Source: Bacteroidota bacterium (GTDB taxonomy: Bacteria; Bacteroidota; Bacteroidia; NS11-12g; UBA955). Taken from it: a stretch of DNA of 41,644 nt. The stretch covers positions 1 through 41,644 of the forward strand of contig RGEC01000001.1 of NCBI GenBank assembly GCA_009918425.1. The letters are read 5' to 3'. The notes beneath the pieces were generated by a model. That model saw only the letters and a list, made by a program, of their open reading frames with translations, did no database searches and was not told the origin of the DNA. Below, in pieces: positions 8,587 to 16,080 of the stretch (position 1 is its first letter; the number at the start of each line of letters is the position of its first letter). The position numbers were made by a program, and so were the translations under genes.

Positions 8587-8783
8587 CGATAAGTGCTGTT
8601 AGAGCTTTTTTGTTTTAAATCGCACGCATTAATTAATTTTAAATTGACTGCTTCTGCAGTTGTGCAGTAATCGAATTTAAAGTAAAATAATTCCGGTATT
8701 GGGTAACTGAAAAACGAAATTTGTAATGCTGGATTATCAGATAGCGATTCAGCATTGCGGGTTTAAAACTGCATTGTAATTCT
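8587..8783 (+). promoter_or_regulatory. AT-rich pseF-pseI spacer with dyad AATGCTG-N18-CAGCATT
   Basis: The gap holds no gene. It contains a perfect 7-bp inverted repeat at 8725-8731 and 8750-8756, extended by AT/AT pairs inside it, lying about 28 nt upstream of the pseI -7 box, which is where an operator could sit. A weaker TTTAAATT-type dyad lies near 8636-8690. In other Pse clusters pseG and pseH often occupy this part of the locus; no remnant of them was recognised. Confidence 0.4.
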
Positions 8784-8791
8784 TAACTTTG
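8784..8791 (+). promoter_or_regulatory. -7 promoter element TAACTTTG of pseI
   Basis: Exact TAnnTTTG match ending 6 nt before the ATG at 8798. The frame opens earlier with a TTG at 8789 that lies inside this box, so the ATG is the better start. Confidence 0.65.
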
Positions 8792-8797
8792 CTGAGA

Positions 8798-9847
8798 ATG
8801 AGCAGTATTGTTATTGGTAAAAGGCAGGTAGGTTCGGGGATGCCTGCATTTATAGTGGGAGAACTTAGCGGCAACCACAGGGGGGATTTTGAGATTGCCC
8901 GTAAGTCGGTATTATCTATGAAGGAATGCGGTTTGGATGCAGTAAAGATTCAAACGCTTAAGCCGGGGAATATTACTTTGGATTCAGAAAGAGAAGATTT
9001 TGTTGTGGGTGGTGGAACAATTTGGGATGGCGCCAGGTTTCATGATTTGTATAAGGAAATTTACACGCCATGGGAATGGACTGTTCCATTAATGGAACTT
9101 GCGCAAAGCCTGGATATGGAATTTTTCAGCTCCCCTTTCGGGCATGAAGAGGTTGAGTTTTTAGATCAGTGCGGTATTTCTGCATTCAAGATAGCCAGTT
9201 TTGAAATAACGGATATTCCCCTCATTGAACATGCTGCATCAAAAGGGAAACCCATAATCATAAGCACAGGAATAGCAGGTTACGACGATATAGAACTTGC
9301 TGTAAATGCATGCAGAAGAATGGGTAATGACCAGATCATTATTCTCAAATGTACCAGCAGCTACCCTACTCCGCCGGAGGAGGCCAATCTAAGCCTGATA
9401 CCGCGTATAAGAAAAGATTTCAATGTAGAAGTAGGATTGAGTGATCATACACTGGATATTTTGGCTCCCGTAGCAGCCACCATTTACGGTGCCTGTTTCA
9501 TAGAAAAACACTTCATTTTGGATAAATCCCTGGGTGGGCCTGATGCTTCATTCAGTCTGGAGCCACAGGATTGGAAAAATCTGGTTGATTCGGTAAGAAA
9601 TGCCGAGAAAATGATTGGTAGCGACGCGTATGAAATTACAGATAAGATGCGTGCCAGCAGAGATCATGCACGAAGTCTTTATATCGCCGAAGATGTAAAA
9701 CAAGGAGATGTCGTTACGGAATTAAATGTAAAAAGTGTAAGACCGGGTTTTGGGCTTCATCCCAAATACTGGGCCAAGGTGAAAGGGATGAAATTTAAAG
9801 GGGAACACCAAAAAGGCGAGCGTCTGGGATTGGAAATGTTAGAATAA
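8798..9847 (+). CDS. pseI: Pseudaminic acid synthase, PseI (NeuB family)
   Basis: Condenses 2,4-diacetamido-2,4,6-trideoxy-L-altrose with phosphoenolpyruvate to form pseudaminic acid. The 349-residue protein has the NeuB TIM barrel (about 15-260), with AFIVGELSGNHRGDFE, DAVKIQT, FFSSPFG, FKIASFEITD, LKCTSSYPTPPEEANL and GLSDHT, then a C-terminal SAF/antifreeze-like domain (about 285-349; ARSLYIAEDVKQGDVV, VRPGFGLHP). The SLGGPDASFSLEPQDW stretch is the PseI-type variant, unlike the GPDHxxSLEP of sialate and legionaminate synthases. It has its own promoter and is followed 21 nt later by the DUF115-like gene. Confidence 0.92.
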   Translation: MSSIVIGKRQVGSGMPAFIVGELSGNHRGDFEIARKSVLSMKECGLDAVKIQTLKPGNITLDSEREDFVVGGGTIWDGARFHDLYKEIYTPWEWTVPLMELAQSLDMEFFSSPFGHEEVEFLDQCGISAFKIASFEITDIPLIEHAASKGKPIIISTGIAGYDDIELAVNACRRMGNDQIIILKCTSSYPTPPEEANLSLIPRIRKDFNVEVGLSDHTLDILAPVAATIYGACFIEKHFILDKSLGGPDASFSLEPQDWKNLVDSVRNAEKMIGSDAYEITDKMRASRDHARSLYIAEDVKQGDVVTELNVKSVRPGFGLHPKYWAKVKGMKFKGEHQKGERLGLEMLE

Positions 9848-9868
9848 TATTAATTGACAATAAGGCTT

Positions 9869-10630
9869 ATGAAAACCTTTCTAAGTACTATAGTTTCGCT
9901 GATTAAGATAGTGTTGAAGGCTAAACGCTATAAACAGCCTGAAGTGGATAATTCTGAAGATTGTTATGTACTTGGAAACGGGCCTTCACTCTCAAAATTG
10001 CTGGAGCGTACTCCGGATTTTTTTGATAAAAAGCATGTATGTGTAGTGAATGGATTTGCTGCAACCGATGTTTACCAGAAAATTCAACCCAAATCTTACT
10101 TTATAAAAGATGGATTATTCTTCTGGATAGACGAAGGAGAATTTAACGATCCTGAAAACACATGGCGTGAAAAAAAATCCAGTGGCGAAAAAAACGGGGT
10201 AATTATGGTAGCTAATACCATCAAAGCCATGAAAGAAAAAACCCGGTGGCCCATGTATCTGTATGTGCCTGTGTGGGCTAAAGATTCAATTTTAGTTAGG
10301 GAAATTTCCCAAAACATCGGCAACGCCATCCTTGGCGGTGGCGCGGATTCGCATCGGATCGGGCATCTTGAAGTCGGTGATGATAATCTTGTATATATGG
10401 TACATCATCATTTCTATGACAAGGCACATGCAAAAACAATTATTTCTGACAGGGATAAATTTGGTAATTATGTTGCCCAGCCTTTGTGGAAACAGTTTGA
10501 TAACTTAAAGAAACTATTTTATGGATTTTCTCAGGTAAAACTATATGCAGATTATAAAAATTGTAAAATAATCAACACATCAAAAGAATCTTTTATCGAT
10601 GCGTTTGAGCGAGACTATACAATTGAATAA
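9869..10630 (+). CDS. DUF115/MptE-like protein, candidate pseudaminyl (NulO) transferase
   Basis: A 253-residue protein. Residues 32-41 read CYVLGNGPSL, the GxGPSL nucleotide-sugar motif shared by DUF115/MptE-like proteins (including Maf pseudaminyltransferases) and by GT42 sialyltransferases. Later come a HHHFYDK stretch and a C-terminal KIINTSKESFIDAFER ending, as I recall from Bacteroidota DUF115-like members of glycan clusters. Following pseI suggests it transfers Pse to a glycan or protein; this is inference. Oddities: the middle (about 145-170) looks shortened, with GADSHR where I expect a GADHSW-type motif, and this part is locally GC-rich. The ATG at 9869 is preferred over a TTG at 9854. 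It ends 2 nt from the convergent CHU_C gene. Confidence 0.55.
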   Translation: MKTFLSTIVSLIKIVLKAKRYKQPEVDNSEDCYVLGNGPSLSKLLERTPDFFDKKHVCVVNGFAATDVYQKIQPKSYFIKDGLFFWIDEGEFNDPENTWREKKSSGEKNGVIMVANTIKAMKEKTRWPMYLYVPVWAKDSILVREISQNIGNAILGGGADSHRIGHLEVGDDNLVYMVHHHFYDKAHAKTIISDRDKFGNYVAQPLWKQFDNLKKLFYGFSQVKLYADYKNCKIINTSKESFIDAFERDYTIE

Positions 10631-10632
10631 AA

Positions 10633-13164
10633 TTACCTGAGAAGATAAAAAATAGTTTTATATATATGGTGATAGCCGCTGAAATCTGTTACATCTGCTA
10701 TCGCTGTGTATGCTCCTTCGGGGCAAGGTTTGCCCATGTAATTGCCGTTCCAGGGTTCCCTGATATTTCCAATGTGTAGGCATTCTCCCCACCTGCTGTA
10801 TATTGTCATTCGCGCAGTTCTGAAATGAACACCTGAAAAAATATAACGGTTATTCGCAGATGGACCTTCTTCATCCGGCGTAAAACATGTTGGTAAAAAA
10901 ATCTGCATTTTACCAATAATATGTACTAGGGATTCAGCTGTATCCGTGCAACCTTTATTGCTTGTAGCTTTAAGAATAACTTTATATTTGGCAGTATCCG
11001 GAGGCATTGTAAAAACCGGTGAAAATAAGGATGAACTGTCTGACCATTTCATTCCTGTTATTTCCCATTTCCAGTTTGTTATTTGAGAATATATTTTATC
11101 CGTTTTTACACTGCTTATATTGGTGAATGCGAAAACAGGATTATCGGTTGTTGTGTAATCATAAGGTTCCGGTTTGAATTTTGCCACTGGTGAGGGATAA
11201 ACCCGAATGGCATCCTTTAAAAATTTAGTGCTAACGCAGTTTGCAGTTGTGTCTGTTACTCTAAGTTTAATATCGCGTTTGCCTGCTGTAGCTAATGATA
11301 TTGAAAATGGATTTTTATAAATTGTTTTTCCCTCAGGTAATAAGCCCCATTCCCAAGTCAGTTTGCCGGGATTTTTGCCGCTAATTTCACGTGCTTGGAA
11401 AAGTATGTTTTCCCCTTCACAACTTTCAATAAAAGAATCCGTTAATAAAACAGGATTTGAAATTATGCGAATCAAAACGGAATCCGATACGGCAGGGCAG
11501 GGGTCGTTAGTGACAGGAATGCTTATTGCCTTGATGACAACATTTCCTTTTAACAAATCTTTTTTTCCATGATAAAAGGTGGTTGTATCGCCGATATTCC
11601 TGCTCAATTTACCATCAGACGAGCCTGGTATTTTCCAAGCTATACTGTCGGTTCTATAGGTGTTGCATTGTAATAAAATTTTGCTGTTCTCACAGGCCGT
11701 AATAAGTTTGTTTTGCGTTGTTATCTGAGGCGCATTTCGGATTAAATAATTTAACACAATGGTATCTCTGCATCCTCCTGGTGTTGTGTAAATACCGGTG
11801 GCTTGCTGGGTTTTGGAAAAAATACCGGAACCATTTAAGGATAAAATAATTTTGTTACCTGAAACCATATTTCCGTACCAGTTCCAGCTGCCATTTTTAA
11901 TTTTAACCGAATCTATGGCTTTGCTTAATTCAAATGGGGATTCGGATGAGCAAAGTATAGGTATTTTGTTTGGGTAAATAATGTTTGGGATCTCATCTTT
12001 AATAATGAAATAGGTTGTATCCTGTTTTCCGCACGGTGAAATTATTTTTAATCCCCATCTGCCCGGTGGGCGGTCAGTATTGATTAGGTTTCCCGACAAT
12101 ATGGGATATTGATTTACGTTTGGATGGTTTATGGAACCGTTGTAGGAAGTAATGCTATACGTGCAACTTTTGGGCACCTCATCATTTAGGGTGAAAAACC
12201 GCAAGGCAGTAATTACCCCTTTACGCTGGCAGAGGCTATCCGGTTTAACAATAATTTTGCATTCGGTAATACATTTTTTTCTGAGAATTCTGATGCTGTC
12301 AACCATATCATCCCCCAAAACGGATAATCTTACGGATTTCAGCCAGGGGAAATTGCTCACAGGTCCAATGTTGACAGGATTTGCCCAAACTTTTTTCCAG
12401 CCTCCACCGCTGTTTATCTCAAAGGAATTTATCCTAAATTGCCCTTTTCCGGTGTCCCAGGTTACGCGGGTTTCAAACCATTTGCCATCGCTTGCCAGGT
12501 TGTGCTGGGTTAAATCAATAATGGTTTTTTCCGGTAAAAGTTCAGACTGACTATCCCAGATGCCTGAACGGAAACTATGGCCGCCAACCCTGATGCCCTG
12601 CCTGTTGTCTGTTGGACCGGTGGAGGGGCTGCAATAATATTTATAATTAGCGGGGAGAATAGAATGCCAGTTTTCATTGTAAAGCCCATCTGCAGAACGG
12701 TTAAAGAATGTTGCACTTACAGTAATCGGGCCTTCGAGGAGGTTGAATGTGTCGCGTGTGACCATATTAATAACTCCGAAACCTTCAGTTGCAGCAGGCA
12801 AATCTCCGGCGAAAAAAATATTATGTCTTTCCGTGGCTGAGGAATAAACAGATTTAGATGAATTATAGAATTTAAAGTTGCTTGCCCTGCCTTCAATTAT
12901 CCAGGGTGTTGTGATTTTAGAAAAATCAGATCTAAGTTGATACGAAGATCCATCTGCAGGTATAATTGTGAACAGGCTTGGATTCATATCATAAATCAGA
13001 CTGTCGGTAGTTTTGCATTGTGCTGTCAATTCATAGGGAATTATCAATGAATAGATAGCTGTGATTAATGATATAATTTTTAAAAAATGCAATATACTTT
13101 TTTGAATTATGTATTGATTTTTATAAGAAACGCTTGATTGAATTTTCAAATGCGATTCATACAA
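10633..13164 (-). CDS. Secreted protein with lectin-like domain, Ig/PKD-like modules and CHU_C (T9SS type B) domain
   Basis: Up to 843 residues. A hydrophobic signal segment lies at about 26-48, ending ELTAQ. Residues about 100-300 look like a jelly-roll/concanavalin-type domain (EGPITVSATFFN, RVTWDTGKGQFRI). Several Ig/PKD-like modules follow to about 750, with Cys pairs and DTT/DT-rich turns. The last 88 residues, FLPTCFTPDEEG, IYSRWGE, WNGNYMGKPCPEGAYT, form the gliding-motility-associated C-terminal domain that targets proteins to type IX secretion, so it should be secreted or surface-bound. No in-frame ATG precedes the signal peptide: the first available starts are TTG at 13164, 13149 and 13092. 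A TAAGTTTG box (13169-13162) overlaps the first TTG, so translation probably starts further in. Ligand unknown. Confidence 0.78.
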   Translation of the reverse strand: MYESHLKIQSSVSYKNQYIIQKSILHFLKIISLITAIYSLIIPYELTAQCKTTDSLIYDMNPSLFTIIPADGSSYQLRSDFSKITTPWIIEGRASNFKFYNSSKSVYSSATERHNIFFAGDLPAATEGFGVINMVTRDTFNLLEGPITVSATFFNRSADGLYNENWHSILPANYKYYCSPSTGPTDNRQGIRVGGHSFRSGIWDSQSELLPEKTIIDLTQHNLASDGKWFETRVTWDTGKGQFRINSFEINSGGGWKKVWANPVNIGPVSNFPWLKSVRLSVLGDDMVDSIRILRKKCITECKIIVKPDSLCQRKGVITALRFFTLNDEVPKSCTYSITSYNGSINHPNVNQYPILSGNLINTDRPPGRWGLKIISPCGKQDTTYFIIKDEIPNIIYPNKIPILCSSESPFELSKAIDSVKIKNGSWNWYGNMVSGNKIILSLNGSGIFSKTQQATGIYTTPGGCRDTIVLNYLIRNAPQITTQNKLITACENSKILLQCNTYRTDSIAWKIPGSSDGKLSRNIGDTTTFYHGKKDLLKGNVVIKAISIPVTNDPCPAVSDSVLIRIISNPVLLTDSFIESCEGENILFQAREISGKNPGKLTWEWGLLPEGKTIYKNPFSISLATAGKRDIKLRVTDTTANCVSTKFLKDAIRVYPSPVAKFKPEPYDYTTTDNPVFAFTNISSVKTDKIYSQITNWKWEITGMKWSDSSSLFSPVFTMPPDTAKYKVILKATSNKGCTDTAESLVHIIGKMQIFLPTCFTPDEEGPSANNRYIFSGVHFRTARMTIYSRWGECLHIGNIREPWNGNYMGKPCPEGAYTAIADVTDFSGYHHIYKTIFYLLR

Positions 13165-13291
13165 ACTTACAAATTAAAGTTGACAATTATTTTAATTAGT
13201 CTGCATTTTGAACATAAATTGACAATTTGGTTTTTTGGATTATTCTAAAAGTTGTTGTTACCGGTTTTTGGTGTTTTCTTTGCCTGTCGTT

Positions 13292-13864
13292 ATGTTAAAT
13301 CTTATCATATTTGGACCTCCCGGTGCCGGAAAAGGCACCCAAAGTGAAAAAATTATAGAACGCTATCAGTTGGCACATATTTCAACCGGCGATTTGCTAA
13401 GAGCTGAGCGCAATGCAGGCACTGAGCTTGGAAATAAGGCCAATGAATTTATTAGCAAAGGCGAGCTGGTGCCCGATGAGGTGGTAATTGGCATGGTGCG
13501 TAATTTTATGGTTTCCAAATCCGGCGTTCAGGGTTTTATTTTCGACGGTTTTCCCAGAACCATACCCCAGGCAGAAGCGCTGGACGCAATGTTGATGGAG
13601 TTTGATACGGCAATTTCAACGGTTTTAGGACTGGAGGTGGTTGAAGACGAGCTGGTGAAAAGACTCATGCTGCGTGGGCAAACATCAGGCAGGGTTGATG
13701 ATCAGGATGAGGATACCATTCGCAACCGTTTTAGGGAATACCAAAATAAAACACTGCCTCTCAAGGATTATTATGCGAATCAGAAAAAATACCAAAGTGT
13801 GCAAGGGATAGGTGAAATTGATGAAATTTTCACTAACTTGTGTGCTTGTATTGATGCAGTATAA
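13292..13864 (+). CDS. adk: Adenylate kinase
   Basis: Catalyses ATP + AMP = 2 ADP, balancing adenine nucleotides. The 190-residue length is that of the short Bacteroidota Adk without an extended LID domain. P-loop GPPGAGKGT at residues 8-16; AMP-binding STGDLLR; GFIFDGFPRTIPQAE; and RGQTSGRVDDQDEDTIRNR, where the short lid carries the arginines. The frame opens at 13235, but the ATG at 13292 begins exactly at the conserved MLNLIIFGPPG and is chosen. Two nt separate it from the SIMPL gene, so adk, the SIMPL gene and the HAD gene form one transcription unit. Confidence 0.95.
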   Translation: MLNLIIFGPPGAGKGTQSEKIIERYQLAHISTGDLLRAERNAGTELGNKANEFISKGELVPDEVVIGMVRNFMVSKSGVQGFIFDGFPRTIPQAEALDAMLMEFDTAISTVLGLEVVEDELVKRLMLRGQTSGRVDDQDEDTIRNRFREYQNKTLPLKDYYANQKKYQSVQGIGEIDEIFTNLCACIDAV

Positions 13865-13866
13865 TT

Positions 13867-14592
13867 ATGGTGAAAAATAACATACATTATTTGATTCTGG
13901 CTGTAGCGGGTATTGTTGCTGCCTGGCTGATTGGTAACGGTTTTAAGCGCAAACCTCAGGGAGAATATATTTCAGTAACCGGTATGGCGGAGGTGAATTT
14001 TACCAGCGATGATATTCATTGGTCAGGCGATTTTTCGCGCACAACCACAGAGATGAAGGAAGCCTATCAATCGCTGAAGGCAGATAAAGACAAGGTTTTT
14101 CAGTATTTTAAATCCAAGGGCGTCCACGATTCGGAAATGGTTTTTGGAACCGTAAATATGGATAAACAATACGATGATATCCGCGAAGACGGCATATCAA
14201 GAACTGTTTTTAAAGGTTACAAAGCCTCCCAGTCTGTAAAAATCCGCTCTCGACGTGTGGATATAATCGAATCCATTGTGAAAGAGAGTATGGAACTTGT
14301 TGAGAATGGAATTGAATTTAATGCAGGGACTCCTGAATTTTATTATACCCGCCTGTCCGATTTGAAGCTTGAACTCATTCGCAAGGCAGCAGCAGACGCC
14401 AGTGCACGTGCCAACAAAATTGCCGAAGCCAGCGATTGCAGTCTGGGATCACTTAAATCTTCTGATTTGGGCGTTTTTCAGATTACCGGTGAAAGCGACA
14501 ACGAAGAATACAGCTGGGGTGGTGTTTTCAATACCTCCAGCAAGCGTAAAACCGCACGGGTGACCGTATCCTCAAACTTTGCCACGCACTGA
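13867..14592 (+). CDS. SIMPL (DUF541) domain protein
   Basis: A 241-residue protein with an N-terminal membrane anchor or uncleaved signal (about 7-24, LILAVAGIVAAWLIGNGF), then a SIMPL domain: ISVTGMAEVNFTSDDIHWSG, a helix with KVFQYFKSKGV, SQSVKIRSRRVD, FNAGTPEFYYTRLSDLKLELIRKAAADASARANKIAE and a final ARVTVSSNF strand. SIMPL/BP26-type proteins sit in the periplasm or outer envelope; their biochemical role is unknown. Its stop shares a base with the next gene's start (TGATG), which implies coupling to the HAD phosphatase. Confidence 0.85.
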   Translation: MVKNNIHYLILAVAGIVAAWLIGNGFKRKPQGEYISVTGMAEVNFTSDDIHWSGDFSRTTTEMKEAYQSLKADKDKVFQYFKSKGVHDSEMVFGTVNMDKQYDDIREDGISRTVFKGYKASQSVKIRSRRVDIIESIVKESMELVENGIEFNAGTPEFYYTRLSDLKLELIRKAAADASARANKIAEASDCSLGSLKSSDLGVFQITGESDNEEYSWGGVFNTSSKRKTARVTVSSNFATH

Positions 14593-15329
14593 TGCATTCG
14601 TGCAATCTGTTGATGCTGGATCTGGACAATACCCTTTGGGATTTTGATGGAAATGCCGAAGAGGCGCTTGTAGAATTGTTTCACCGACACCAATTGCATG
14701 TGCGCACTGCCCATTCTGTTCATCATTTCATAGAAACATATAAAGCCATCAATAAAGCTTACTGGAAACGCTACGAAGCAGGCGAAATAGAAAAAGATGT
14801 ATTGAGAACAGGCCGCTTTATCGATACATTCAGGGCGCTGGGTATACCCGATGACGAACATCCCGAAAACGTGTGGGATGAATATCTTGAAATTTGTCCT
14901 GTAATGACGCGCATGATGCCCGGTGCAATGGCCTTTGTGAAGGAGATGATGTCTCATTTTCAATTGGTACTGGTAACCAACGGTTTTGAAAAAACGCAGC
15001 GCATTAAAATAAAAGCCTGCGGACTGGCAGATTATATAGATTTGATGGTAAGCAGTGAGGCAACCGGTATTGCCAAGCCAGATAAAGGCATTTTCGATAT
15101 TGCCATGCAAAGCGCAACAGAAAAATGGGGCCATTTCAACAGGGTTTTTTATGCCGGCGATACCTGGGATACCGATGTGGCTGGCGGTGTAAATGCGGGT
15201 ATCCCTACCTGCTGGTACAATCATGCAGCAATTGAAGTGCCGGAGGATACTATATCCCGTCATCCCTTGTTTTTGGGCGCTTTTGATTCACTTTCAACCT
15301 TGGGGACTGCGCTTCTTGAGCGGCTTTGA
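14592..15329 (+). CDS. YjjG-type HAD nucleotidase
   Basis: A 245-residue haloacid-dehalogenase hydrolase. Motif I is LDLDNTLWDFD (nucleophile Asp10, acid/base Asp12); motif II is LVTNG; motif III Lys lies in GIAKPDKGIFDIA; motif IV is YAGDTWDTDVAGGVNAG. The cap domain is all-helical. The pattern fits the YjjG family, which dephosphorylates (non-canonical) pyrimidine nucleotides in house-cleaning. It follows adk and the SIMPL gene in a tight run, overlapping the latter by one base. The exact substrate is not deducible. Cytoplasmic. Confidence 0.87.
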   Translation: MHSCNLLMLDLDNTLWDFDGNAEEALVELFHRHQLHVRTAHSVHHFIETYKAINKAYWKRYEAGEIEKDVLRTGRFIDTFRALGIPDDEHPENVWDEYLEICPVMTRMMPGAMAFVKEMMSHFQLVLVTNGFEKTQRIKIKACGLADYIDLMVSSEATGIAKPDKGIFDIAMQSATEKWGHFNRVFYAGDTWDTDVAGGVNAGIPTCWYNHAAIEVPEDTISRHPLFLGAFDSLSTLGTALLERL

Positions 15330-15362
15330 CAATTTACTTACATAATTTCCAACCGGCTTTGT

Positions 15363-15370
15363 TATCTTTG
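15363..15370 (+). promoter_or_regulatory. -7 promoter element TATCTTTG
   Basis: Exact TAnnTTTG match ending 7 nt before the ATG at 15378. Confidence 0.65.
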
Positions 15371-15377
15371 TGGAAGC

Positions 15378-16058
15378 ATGAAAACCCATTTTAAAAATTT
15401 CATTTTCTTTGTCGCTTTTGCTATTTCTTCCTTGGTAGGCAATGCCCAGACCATCGAAGTGCAAGGCAGTAAAACCCATGATTTTTATCCCGAATCCAGC
15501 GGTTTTACAGACTGCTATATGTATTTGAAAAATGTAGGTACAGGATCGCTGCGTATTGCATATGAAAAGGTTTCGGTAGATTATCCGGCAGGCTGGGATG
15601 TTTCATTTTGCGATAATCGCAATTGTTTCTTTACATTCCGCGACAAAGATACTTTTACAGCCTTGGCTCCGGGGGAGAAGGCCAGTATTAAAATTACTGT
15701 TTTCCCAAAAGGTGCAGCAGATACCGCCGTGGTAAAATATGCTGTTTGGGATGTGAACAACCCTTCTGTTAAAGATACACTCACATTTAATATCATGGTG
15801 CGCTGGTCTGCCGGAGCACATTTTACTTGCATGCCTCAACAGGCCATTTATCCGGTTCCTGCAAATCGCCATCTTCAGGTAAATACATTGGGGGTTAATT
15901 ATATTGAAATTCGCAGTACTTCAGGGCAAAAAATCACGCAGTATTTCCCAGATGCTGAATGGACCCGCTTAGATATTTCTGAACTCCTTGCCGGTAGTTA
16001 TGTTGTTTTGCTGAAAGGACAAAACGGCATTCGCAGCTATAATTTTCTTAAAAATTAA
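15378..16058 (+). CDS. Secreted protein with T9SS type A-like C-terminal sorting domain
   Basis: A 226-residue protein with a signal peptide (MKTHFKNFIFFVAFAISSLVGNAQ). The mature part (about 25-140) is a beta-rich domain with SGFTDCYMYLKNVG and LAPGEKASIKITVFPKG, resembling the immunoglobulin-like CARDB or choice-of-anchor modules of Bacteroidota exoproteins. The last about 75 residues (IYPVPANRHLQVN, IEIRSTSGQK, LDISELLAGSYVVLLKGQNG, NFLKN) have the pattern of the type A T9SS sorting signal. It is therefore expected to be secreted and possibly anchored on the cell surface. Function otherwise unknown. The VWA gene starts 22 nt downstream. Confidence 0.75.
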   Translation: MKTHFKNFIFFVAFAISSLVGNAQTIEVQGSKTHDFYPESSGFTDCYMYLKNVGTGSLRIAYEKVSVDYPAGWDVSFCDNRNCFFTFRDKDTFTALAPGEKASIKITVFPKGAADTAVVKYAVWDVNNPSVKDTLTFNIMVRWSAGAHFTCMPQQAIYPVPANRHLQVNTLGVNYIEIRSTSGQKITQYFPDAEWTRLDISELLAGSYVVLLKGQNGIRSYNFLKN

Positions 16059-16080
16059 CGGCTAAGAAACCCTGCAACAT

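Noticed and set aside
10321..10380. Antisense translation resembling a response-regulator DFKMPD motif in the GC-rich segment
   Set aside because: It is only about 24 codons with no further receiver-domain sequence, so it is probably chance; the GC spike itself is kept as a finding.
14478..15263. 261-codon open frame on the minus strand
   Set aside because: Antisense to the well-supported SIMPL and HAD genes, with no promoter or recognisable domain; it is a shadow of their codon pattern.
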